NCBI RefSeq assembly: GCF_019455445.1
Contig: NZ_JAHWUS010000001.1
Coordinates: forward strand, 1-64,000
Origin: Pseudaquidulcibacter saccharophilus
Lineage (GTDB): Bacteria; Pseudomonadota; Alphaproteobacteria; Caulobacterales; Aquidulcibacteraceae
Length of the DNA: 64,000 bases
Reading direction: 5' to 3'
The first letter of the stretch is position 1; each line of letters begins with the position of its first letter. This document shows, one piece after another, positions 1-7,269 of the stretch. Both the position numbers and the translations under genes were made by a program. Under the pieces are notes generated by a model. The model was not told where the DNA came from. It was given only the letters and a program-made list of their open reading frames with translations, and ran no database searches.

Positions 1-271
1 GCAAATGAGCGCAAAAATTACCGTCGAGACCTATCACTAAATCCCGCCATATTGTCTTCACTCATTGCTTGAGGTCGGCTTAACTAGTCGCTTCAACCAA
101 CCATGTCAACTACCATCTGCAGTCAACTAGCAGCGAAAATTTCTTCTGATTAAATTGCTCGCAAAAGCACGAAAATCAAAGGGTTTTCACCATTTCTCGA
201 AGGTCTTTCAACCACCCCGTCAAACCGTCTTTCGAAGGATTTCAGAGCCGCGTTGCCGCGCCGAGGTGGGC
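1..271 (-). other. Probable rRNA-operon leader, no protein gene
   Basis: No credible protein gene is seen here. If the minus-strand promoter at 272-300 is an rrn promoter, this stretch is the transcribed leader and 16S rRNA would begin to the left of base 1. Directly after the promoter the minus strand has a GC-rich initial segment, as in alphaproteobacterial rrn leaders. No recognisable 16S sequence or clear boxA is visible, so the assignment rests on the promoter alone. Confidence 0.35.
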
Positions 272-300
272 TATCTAGTGGGCGGCAAAAAACTTTGCAA
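272..300 (-). promoter_or_regulatory. Strong sigma-70-type promoter, probably rrn
   Basis: Minus-strand -35 TTGCAA (300-295), exactly 17 bases, -10 TAGATA (277-272), followed by a GC-rich start region near 265. This combination resembles rRNA promoters of alphaproteobacteria. The transcript would run leftwards out of the window. The spacing and hexamers are seen directly; the rRNA identity is inferred. Confidence 0.5.
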
Positions 301-415
301 CCCCCTTTTGCAGCGCAATATCAGCAATCATCACGCATGGCGTTACCGCGTTTTTTCATATCGTATAGGGCATAGGGATTCTATGACTGATTCATGACAC
401 TGAATTAAGTGCAGC

Positions 416-853
416 TTATGATGTGATATATGTTTTTATGGCATCAGCCTCGGCAAGTATCATATCTATTTGCGCTTTTACGAGATCGCCAATGGATACA
501 ATTCCCACTAAATGCCCAGAATCTACAACTGGCAAATGGCGAATCCTACGGTCTGTCATACGGGCAAGTGCACTTTCGACAGAATTTTCAGAGGTTGCCA
601 GCTCAAGATTCCTTGTCATTGCCTCCTGAACTTTATAATCAAGTGGATTATTTGCCGCCAATGCACAAATTCTTACAATATCGCGCTCTGACAATATACC
701 GATAAGCGCCCCGTTGGTATCAACAACAGGCAAAGCCCCGATTTTACGCGCATTCAACGTCTCGGCAGCAGAGCGCAACGTAGCATCAGGCGTAATGCTT
801 ATCATTATTGCGCCCTTGGCTTTATGATTTTCCAATATGTGTTTTATAAGCAT
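416..853 (-). CDS. CBS-domain pair protein
   Basis: A 145-residue cytoplasmic protein made almost entirely of two CBS domains (about residues 12-70 and 80-140), with the repeated pattern of a conserved Gly-x-Leu-Pro-Val strand followed by Leu-x-Gly-Ile-hydrophobic. CBS pairs bind adenosyl ligands and usually regulate a partner; no catalytic domain is attached, so the role is unknown. The start at 853 is chosen because AAGGGAG lies eight bases upstream; an in-frame ATG at 886 has no ribosome binding site. Monocistronic, on the same strand as the rhomboid gene at 986-1771 upstream of it. Confidence 0.85.
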   Translation of the reverse strand: MLIKHILENHKAKGAIMISITPDATLRSAAETLNARKIGALPVVDTNGALIGILSERDIVRICALAANNPLDYKVQEAMTRNLELATSENSVESALARMTDRRIRHLPVVDSGHLVGIVSIGDLVKAQIDMILAEADAIKTYITS

Positions 854-985
854 GCGGCTCTCCCTTACAATATAATGTTCAAGCACCTTAGAATGGTGCC
901 ATTATTCTTGCCGGTTAATCCGACATATATTGGGAGAGGTTTTTAATAGAATGAAAGGTTTTTATATTTTTGCAAGCTGATTCTT

Positions 986-1771
986 TTAATAGCCCGCAAA
1001 TCTTTCGGATATTTTCATAAAAACTGGATAAAGAATCATTCCAGCCACAAATCCGGCAAGGTGCGCCTCCCAGGCAATTGGAATCATTCCCGATGCCCGC
1101 AGTAAATATGCACCAAGAACGTTAACCAGCAAAAATACAATTCCAGAGCTTACGACTGGTTTAAAGACATACCGGCCCTCTGGTGCCATTTTAAATGCCG
1201 CAATAAGGTAGCCGCCGAAAATACCACTAATCGAACCAGAGGCACCAACAAGATACCCCTGTGAATTCATATTAAGCAGATAATAGCCAATGCCAGCCGC
1301 AACCCCACACACTAAGAAATAAATTATAAACAGGATTGCCGCCGCAATCTTTGCCCCCTGCACTTGCGGCAAATATTTAATATGGCGATAATTAACAATA
1401 TTCGCACCCTTTATAAAAGAGATTTCGGTAAATGGCCCAACCTGCATAAGCATTGCCGCATTCATAACCAAATGGAAAACCCCACTATGGATGAATTGAT
1501 AACCTATTAATGGCCAATAGCGTTGCACAAACCCCATGCCATCATATTCAGAGGTGCCTTTTAATATGTTGGTATCAAATACAGAATCTGCCGCCCAGTT
1601 AAACTCATAACCCTGCGGTGCAAATTGTCTAACGATATGAACAAGCACCATAATGCCAAGCAGGATAACCGTTCCATAATTTAAATTATTAAACATAGGC
1701 TCGTGCTTATTGCCTTGTTCAATTAATTCGGGCGGTTGGTTTTCTTGTGACATATCAGATGGTTCGGACAT
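986..1771 (-). CDS. Rhomboid family intramembrane serine protease
   Basis: A 261-residue polytopic membrane protein with a soluble N-terminal tail of about 30 residues. The rhomboid signature is complete: His95 and His100 with Asn104 in the HxxxxHxxxN segment, GASG at 176-179 with nucleophile Ser178, and catalytic His237 in an AHLAG segment. Rhomboids cleave transmembrane helices within the bilayer; the substrate here is unknown. A loop of about 30 residues (113-140) between the second and third membrane segments is somewhat long. The ATG at 1771 lacks a strong ribosome binding site, and Met7 is an alternative start. Confidence 0.88.
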   Translation of the reverse strand: MSEPSDMSQENQPPELIEQGNKHEPMFNNLNYGTVILLGIMVLVHIVRQFAPQGYEFNWAADSVFDTNILKGTSEYDGMGFVQRYWPLIGYQFIHSGVFHLVMNAAMLMQVGPFTEISFIKGANIVNYRHIKYLPQVQGAKIAAAILFIIYFLVCGVAAGIGYYLLNMNSQGYLVGASGSISGIFGGYLIAAFKMAPEGRYVFKPVVSSGIVFLLVNVLGAYLLRASGMIPIAWEAHLAGFVAGMILYPVFMKISERFAGY

Positions 1772-2171
1772 ATATAACCCTAATGTGGTAATTTATCATT
1801 ATATATAATGACGCGATGACCAAAGTTACAAGTCGCATATACATACGCGATTTATAATAAAGATTACTTTTAATTATAGAAAACAAAATAAAATTGCAGT
1901 TTTGTTTACCATATATAAATCTCACTATAATAGTTTTAAGTAATATTAGAGATTTATTAACTTTTGAAAGAAAAGAGCCAAATAAAGAAATACAATTAAT
2001 AACATTTAATCAAACATTACAATCCGATGTGTGGTTAATTATTTTCATTGATACTGTCCCATTTTGGGAATTTTGGCACAGCACTTGCATGGTTAACAAA
2101 GAATAAAAAAATATAGGACTTTTTTGCCTAGCCCAAAGCAAAGATAAAAGCGTCCGAATAAGGAGTTAAAT
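1772..2171. other. AT-rich intergenic region upstream of hfaA
   Basis: Four hundred bases between the divergent rhomboid and hfaA genes. Very AT-rich, without a credible gene; a 70-codon open frame at 1894-2106 has no ribosome binding site or recognisable composition. The only clear signals are the sigma-54 promoter at 2074-2089 and the hfaA ribosome binding site AAGGAG at about 2160. An activator or IHF site may lie in the AT-rich part, but none can be defined by eye. Confidence 0.6.
2074..2089 (+). promoter_or_regulatory. Sigma-54 (RpoN) promoter of hfaABD
   Basis: TGGCAC at 2074-2079, five bases, TTGCA at 2085-2089: an exact match to the -24/-12 consensus with correct GG-to-GC spacing. 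Transcription should start near base 2100, giving a leader of about 72 bases before hfaA. RpoN itself is encoded at 17335-18816. A sigma-54 promoter requires an ATPase activator, which is not obvious nearby. Confidence 0.75.
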
Positions 2172-2714
2172 ATGATGGAAGCCGATTACGAGCCGACAGA
2201 ATCATTAGAAGACAATGATTTAGCCGTGCCATACGATGGCTTGAAGTTTAAAAGGCGTGCTGGTGCAGCATTCAGTCTTGCCGTAATTGTTTTATCGGGG
2301 GCGGCATTTCTTGCCGTATCAGATGCCAATGCGCAGACCGTTCCTAGCTATGCTAATGAATTTACACAACCATATGGCTCCAACTCATATAATATGATGA
2401 CACCATATGATGCCACAACGCGCGATAGTGCGGCAAACCGTGTAATCATTGATGGCGTTATTATGTATGGTGACAATATCGCACAAAGTCTTGCCAATAA
2501 AGCAATTGGTGGCGACGGAACATCATATTCAGGCACAGGATACGCAATCGGCAACCAATTAAATGTAAGCGTATCTGGCTCTTATAACAACGTAATCGTC
2601 GATTCGACACAAATTAATAATGGCGATCAAACGGTCATAATCAATAATGGCTCAGCCAGCACATCAACAAATTCCAATTCTTCTAGCATTCTGAATGGGG
2701 GGCTAAACTTCTAA
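2172..2714 (+). CDS. hfaA: Holdfast anchor protein HfaA (curlin-like)
   Basis: A 180-residue exported protein with a charged N-region of about 30 residues, a hydrophobic core (about 31-50) and a likely signal peptidase site after ANA near residue 54. The mature part is rich in Asn, Ser, Gly and Thr with NNG/INN patterns recalling CsgA-like amyloid subunits. In Caulobacter, HfaA, HfaB and HfaD anchor the polysaccharide holdfast to the cell pole. Identity comes from size, composition and position: the next two genes are the CsgG-like HfaB and a large Asn-rich HfaD candidate. AAGGAG lies seven bases before the ATG. Its stop overlaps the hfaB start by one base. Confidence 0.75.
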   Translation: MMEADYEPTESLEDNDLAVPYDGLKFKRRAGAAFSLAVIVLSGAAFLAVSDANAQTVPSYANEFTQPYGSNSYNMMTPYDATTRDSAANRVIIDGVIMYGDNIAQSLANKAIGGDGTSYSGTGYAIGNQLNVSVSGSYNNVIVDSTQINNGDQTVIINNGSASTSTNSNSSSILNGGLNF

Positions 2715-3718
2715 TGTTAAAGGTAACTCAAAAATCATTTGCAACAATCGCTTTAGCCTCTTGTGTGGCTTTAACTGGTTGTATTTCACCCGTTCCAGCC
2801 TACAAAGGCAATTATGCAAAACCAATTGGCTCTTCGCCAGTTACTGCAAACCCAACGCCATATTCAAATGCGCTGGTATGTCTTGGTAACTATGCACGCG
2901 CGAACGGAATTCGCGGGCCAAAAATCACGGTTGGTCGTATCCTTGACTTTACTGGTAAAGCAGATGCCGAAGGCGGTCGCCAAATTACGCAAGGTGGATC
3001 TTTGATGGCAATGTCGGCATTCGGAAAAGCCGGTGCAAGACTTGTAGAACGCTTTGACACTTCGGTTTCAGAACTTGAATTAAAATATGCCAACAACCGC
3101 CTTATTGGTGACGAAGGTACGGATTACCGCAAAATCATGGCAGGACAAGTTCCGGGATCTGATTTCTACCTTGTCGGTGGTATTACGGAATTAAACTATA
3201 ACATCCGTTCTATTGGTTCTGACAACTATGTTGGTGACAAACGTTCCGACAAAGCAAAAGGCATTGTTAATGGCAAGCTATATGTGATGAACGTTGGTCT
3301 TGACCTTCGCCTTGTTGATACACGCACTCTAGAAGTGGTTGACGTTATTTCATACCAAAAACAAATTATTGGCCGTGAAGTTGGTCTTGGCTATTTCCGC
3401 TTCTTTGACAATCTTGTGGTTGACCTTGGTGCAGGTGAACGTTCACTAGAACCAATTCAGCTTGCGGTTCGCTCTGTTATCGAGCGCGCGGTTGTTGAAA
3501 TGATGTCAAACATTTACGGTGTTCCGGGCGCATCAGTATGCCAAGGCTCTTTTGGCCCAGGTGGCGACCCAATGGGCCCAATTGGCGTAACCGGCGCGTA
3601 TGTTCCACGCTCACAGGCAACTGCTTCTGGCGCTGATGAACGCGCAGACCCTAGCAATTGGAAAAATGTTGGCGGCACCACCATTCTTGGTGAACCATTG
3701 CGCGGACGCAAAAACTAA
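2714..3718 (+). CDS. hfaB: Holdfast anchor secretion lipoprotein HfaB (CsgG family)
   Basis: A 334-residue lipoprotein: N-terminal signal with lipobox LTGC (Cys23), then a CsgG-type domain (about 40-280). CsgG forms the outer-membrane pore that exports curli subunits; HfaB does the corresponding job for HfaA and HfaD. Supporting features are the conserved opening of the CsgG fold around residues 70-95, the GSDFYLVGGITE-like strand near residue 155, and the two-strand insertion with aromatic residues expected of the barrel. The C-terminal 60 residues are Gly/Pro-rich and probably flexible. Translationally coupled to hfaA by TAATG. Confidence 0.85.
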   Translation: MLKVTQKSFATIALASCVALTGCISPVPAYKGNYAKPIGSSPVTANPTPYSNALVCLGNYARANGIRGPKITVGRILDFTGKADAEGGRQITQGGSLMAMSAFGKAGARLVERFDTSVSELELKYANNRLIGDEGTDYRKIMAGQVPGSDFYLVGGITELNYNIRSIGSDNYVGDKRSDKAKGIVNGKLYVMNVGLDLRLVDTRTLEVVDVISYQKQIIGREVGLGYFRFFDNLVVDLGAGERSLEPIQLAVRSVIERAVVEMMSNIYGVPGASVCQGSFGPGGDPMGPIGVTGAYVPRSQATASGADERADPSNWKNVGGTTILGEPLRGRKN

Positions 3719-3725
3719 TCAGATA

Positions 3726-3753
3726 AAGGGCAGGCATTATAGTGACTGCCCTT
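3726..3753 (+). terminator. Stem-loop between hfaB and hfaD
   Basis: AAGGGCAG (3726-3733) and CTGCCCTT (3746-3753) form an 8-bp stem with a 12-base loop just after the hfaB stop. The following T-run is weak, so it is more likely an attenuator or mRNA-stability element than a full terminator. Confidence 0.45.
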
Positions 3754-3795
3754 ATTCCGTTTATGGCGGGTAATTTTAAAATAGTGCGGTGGCAA

Positions 3796-5196
3796 ATGAC
3801 AAATAGAAGCAATAAATTTTTAAATGGTGGCATCAGTCCACTATTATTTGTTGGTGCCAGATTATTTGTTGGTGTCAGTATTATTGTTGGTTCTAATGCT
3901 TTTTTTGCAACAGCAGCAAGCGCACAATCTTCTATACCTTGTGACCAGATTTTACCCTCTTGCCAAACTGGTAATCAAACCAATGACATTACCCAAGATC
4001 AAGTCGGCAATGTCGCCGCAAGTATCGTTATAAATGGTGAAACCGTAACGATTGACGTTCCCAATAATAATGGCGGTACATCGCCGGTAGAAATTACTGC
4101 AACCGATATTTCAAGCGTTTCTAGTGCTGCGGGTAATGTGATTTCTGCTACGGCCGCCAATAATACAAATCTTGATTATAAATCTTTACAAAACTTGTCA
4201 GGCAATGTCTCTGCATCCAATAGTGTAACCACAACAGGCCATGTACCTGGAATGGTTTATATGGTTACTTCAGCAAGCGGTAACTCATCACAAGCAGAGA
4301 CCAATAGTGGTGATATGAGTTATGTTGCAACACAAAACGTTGCCTCATCATCACAAATTACGGCCACTGCTGCGGCAGATACTGCACCCGATATGGGTAG
4401 TCTACTTATAAACACGCAAGCAAGCGCCAATACCGCCGCAATTAATAAGAATAATGGCTTGGTCAGCCTTGAAGCAAATCAGACAAATTATGGCACGGTT
4501 AATGCCAACACCAACGAAGTGAATTGCTGTAACGTTGATACAATGAACACCAATTCAATCGCGACCGGCAATACAACCAGCAGCGTTTCGGTAAATTCGA
4601 CATCATATAATTATGTCTTGCAAAATAATTACGGCGATATCACTTCAAACACGCGCCAAACAGTTACTAATGACAATAGTGATACAACAGTAACGGCACA
4701 AACCGCGGGCAATAGCGCATTTAATTACAATCAGTTTGGTTATACTGAAATGAATGCCGCACAATATTCTGGTGGCAATATTAGCTCTAATGCCAGACTT
4801 GATAGCGCATATTTCGATGGAACTGTTGTTGTTGGTTCGGCATCACAAGGCAACTCGACCGTAATGTCATCAATCGGTACAAGTGGTGCACTTTATGCAA
4901 CCCAAGAAACAGGCGCAGGAAGTGTGATTTCGGCAAATACGATTTTTGACACCTTTACAGAATATGGCGTGGGTTATGGCACAGCTTCGGCAAGCGGTAA
5001 CGCATTGGCAGGGTTTATCTGCGCGGGCTGTTCAACTGATTCTGTTTCTATGAACGGAACTATTTATCAAGAGAATAACGCGGCCGAAGTTGCAACCATT
5101 GGAATGAGTGCGTCTGGAAATGGCCGTCTGCATTCATATGGCGTTGCCGCAGGTAATAGCGCGACAATAATAACCCAAAACGGTCAAAGCTATTAA
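3796..5196 (+). CDS. hfaD: Probable holdfast anchor protein HfaD
   Basis: About 466 residues: signal peptide (hydrophobic core about 15-40, cleavage after ASA) followed by a long surface-type domain dominated by Asn, Thr, Ser, Ala and Gly, with repeated short beta-strand units typical of beta-helical or amyloid-like adhesins. A Cys pair lies near the mature N-terminus, a CC pair near the middle and a CAGC motif near residue 400. HfaD in Caulobacter is a large outer-surface holdfast anchor; assignment rests mainly on synteny and composition. The ATG at 3796 is preferred because the GTG at 3742 falls inside the stem-loop at 3726-3753. A strong terminator follows. Confidence 0.65.
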   Translation: MTNRSNKFLNGGISPLLFVGARLFVGVSIIVGSNAFFATAASAQSSIPCDQILPSCQTGNQTNDITQDQVGNVAASIVINGETVTIDVPNNNGGTSPVEITATDISSVSSAAGNVISATAANNTNLDYKSLQNLSGNVSASNSVTTTGHVPGMVYMVTSASGNSSQAETNSGDMSYVATQNVASSSQITATAAADTAPDMGSLLINTQASANTAAINKNNGLVSLEANQTNYGTVNANTNEVNCCNVDTMNTNSIATGNTTSSVSVNSTSYNYVLQNNYGDITSNTRQTVTNDNSDTTVTAQTAGNSAFNYNQFGYTEMNAAQYSGGNISSNARLDSAYFDGTVVVGSASQGNSTVMSSIGTSGALYATQETGAGSVISANTIFDTFTEYGVGYGTASASGNALAGFICAGCSTDSVSMNGTIYQENNAAEVATIGMSASGNGRLHSYGVAAGNSATIITQNGQSY

Positions 5197-5225
5197 TAAA
5201 GCCGCTACATCAATTAATAAAATAA

Positions 5226-5253
5226 AAAAAGCCGGAAATTAATCCGGCTTTTT
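5226..5253. terminator. Bidirectional rho-independent terminator
   Basis: AAAAAGCCGG and CCGGCTTTTT flank an 8-base loop, with A-run and T-run on the two sides. It separates hfaD (plus) from the convergent exported-protein gene (minus). Confidence 0.9.
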
Positions 5254-5273
5254 TATTATACTATTCAAGACAC

Positions 5274-7148
5274 TTAATTAGTAACGGTCATAACAAGGCC
5301 TGTTTCTTTTGATGTTGCATCTTTTGCAAATAATCTTGTAATCTTTACAGGCTGCTCAGGATTGAATTTAAAGCTGATAGAGCCACCCTTTTCAATGAAT
5401 TGTCCGAATGATGCCGCAAATTCGCGTGCAAGCGGGCTATTATTCTTGTCTTTTGATTGTTTCACAAAAGATTGCGCCCAGTCTTTACGAACCGCTTTTG
5501 CAGTTTTGCCTTTGCTTGCCGCTTCGGACAAGGCAAGGCGGTTTAAGAAGCCGAATTCTTTTAAGTTCAGATTTAAGTCGATGATGGTAATGTCTTTATA
5601 TAACGACAATCCTTTGTCCATCGCCTTGACTTGCATTTCAAGCAATTTTTTACTGTCTTCTTTGCCATTTTTATTTTTTGCGGCTTCTGCCTCAATAGAT
5701 TTACTATAATCAGTAAGATCTTTTAATTTGGTGTTTTTCATGAAGTCATTCATGCCGCCCATTCTGCCCGCTGCAGTTAATTCACCAATATCGGCTGCGG
5801 TAATAACATTGTTATTATTAGAAACAACGCCTGTAGCAGGATCATAGACGCCGTCACCGGCCATACTCAAACGCAGGCTTTTCAAACCAAATTCAGATAA
5901 GAACTCGCCGAATTCAGATGCGGTTTTACGGGATTTATCAGTAACCGATGCTTCAAAAGTTGCTTTTGGCATTGAAATAGCGGTCACGATATTTTGCGCA
6001 TTAATGGTTGGCAAATAGCTCATATCATCGAGGGTGAACTTCATGCCATCAACCGCAAGCAAAATGTCCGCAAAACGCGCTTTGGTTATTACCATGCCAT
6101 AAGGGCCAAACGGCGCAATATCAGCCAAGGTTTTATCGCCAATTGCTTGGTTTTTGCTGCCCTCTAAAGATTGAATGATAGTTTTGAAATACAAAAGGTT
6201 CAGATTATCAAAGCTAAACTCACCAACTTTAATATTAATTGGGGCTTTCTCCGCGGTTCCACCAGTTTCAAAGCCATTAATAGTAAAATGTTTCAGAATA
6301 TTTTTCTCAAGCCCTGAAATTTCAAAATTTGCAAGTTTTAAACCATCAAATGAATTACCGCTATCTTTGTTTTTACCCATCATTTCTGATGTAACTTCGA
6401 CACCGCCAATTCTGAATAAATCAAGGCCGACATTATCCCAATCTTTCTCTAGGCTTTTGCCGTTTGAATTTATAATGTTAAATAATGCATCATTAAGGCC
6501 CGCAACGTCGATTTCTTTCATTTTCACACGCGCAACCATAAAGTCTGCGTCAACGTCGCGAACATGAATATCATTGAACTTCACATTCTTATCTTTGGCT
6601 TTAAGGCCATTGATAGAAAATTTGCCAAGTTTAATCGGCATTGAACCTGCATCAATTACCAAATTTTCGGCCGCAATATCGCCGTTCAAATCAGTTTTAT
6701 CAAGATTATTCGGGTTGAATAAATCGCTTGTCGCACTTGCGTTTGGTAACTCATCGAAAACCATGACGAATTTATCGCCATTAAGCGACATATCATCTTC
6801 ACTAATGGCGACACCGTCCATTGTAATCCGAATCCGTCCGGTTTCCTCTTGATTATCAACCGTCATTTTCTCAACGGTTAGGCCTTCGGGTGTTTTAACA
6901 TTATAGAAAATAATTGCGCCGTTTTTCTTTTCCTGCTTGGCAAATTTAAAGTCTTTATTTTTAGGGGTAAGGTTTAATTTTTGAACTGCCACTTCGGCTC
7001 TTAGAGGGGCACTTGCAGGAACCGCATTTGAAAGATTAGGAATAAGCACCGCAGAAATTGCAATTGCCGATACCATCATAGGGAAAATTTTAGATGGGAA
7101 AATTTTTGTTTTTGAAAATTTATTTTCGGACGTTACAAACATACTCAT
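5274..7148 (-). CDS. Exported protein of unknown function
   Basis: A 624-residue protein with a long N-region, hydrophobic segment (about 22-38) and likely signal cleavage after SNA near residue 42. The rest is soluble, Lys/Asn/Asp-rich and composed of repeated amphipathic strands of the type 'INGL / VDGMKF / DITIIDLNL', suggesting an elongated beta-rich periplasmic protein; a Lys-rich helical segment lies at about 475-510. I do not recognise the family. The start has a GGGGAAA ribosome binding site. It stands alone between the hfa cluster and the penicillin-binding protein. Confidence 0.7.
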   Translation of the reverse strand: MSMFVTSENKFSKTKIFPSKIFPMMVSAIAISAVLIPNLSNAVPASAPLRAEVAVQKLNLTPKNKDFKFAKQEKKNGAIIFYNVKTPEGLTVEKMTVDNQEETGRIRITMDGVAISEDDMSLNGDKFVMVFDELPNASATSDLFNPNNLDKTDLNGDIAAENLVIDAGSMPIKLGKFSINGLKAKDKNVKFNDIHVRDVDADFMVARVKMKEIDVAGLNDALFNIINSNGKSLEKDWDNVGLDLFRIGGVEVTSEMMGKNKDSGNSFDGLKLANFEISGLEKNILKHFTINGFETGGTAEKAPINIKVGEFSFDNLNLLYFKTIIQSLEGSKNQAIGDKTLADIAPFGPYGMVITKARFADILLAVDGMKFTLDDMSYLPTINAQNIVTAISMPKATFEASVTDKSRKTASEFGEFLSEFGLKSLRLSMAGDGVYDPATGVVSNNNNVITAADIGELTAAGRMGGMNDFMKNTKLKDLTDYSKSIEAEAAKNKNGKEDSKKLLEMQVKAMDKGLSLYKDITIIDLNLNLKEFGFLNRLALSEAASKGKTAKAVRKDWAQSFVKQSKDKNNSPLAREFAASFGQFIEKGGSISFKFNPEQPVKITRLFAKDATSKETGLVMTVTN

Positions 7149-7269
7149 TTATTTCCCCATTTTATGTGGTTTAACGAATTAATTTTTCACAGTTTTTACA
7201 GATTGGCAAATAATGTCAAATCAAATTTTCAAAAATGAAACTTTTAATAGCAATCAGCAAAGTTTTTGC

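Noticed and set aside
155-397. Open frame of 80 codons on the plus strand at the left edge
   Set aside because: No ribosome binding site or recognisable composition, and it runs antisense through the probable rRNA promoter and leader.
1894-2106. Open frame of 70 codons upstream of hfaA
   Set aside because: AT-rich, no ribosome binding site, and it overlaps the sigma-54 promoter at 2074-2089.
4491-4505. TGGCAC-N5-ATGC inside hfaD
   Set aside because: Mismatch in the -12 element, coding location, and no downstream start codon needing it.
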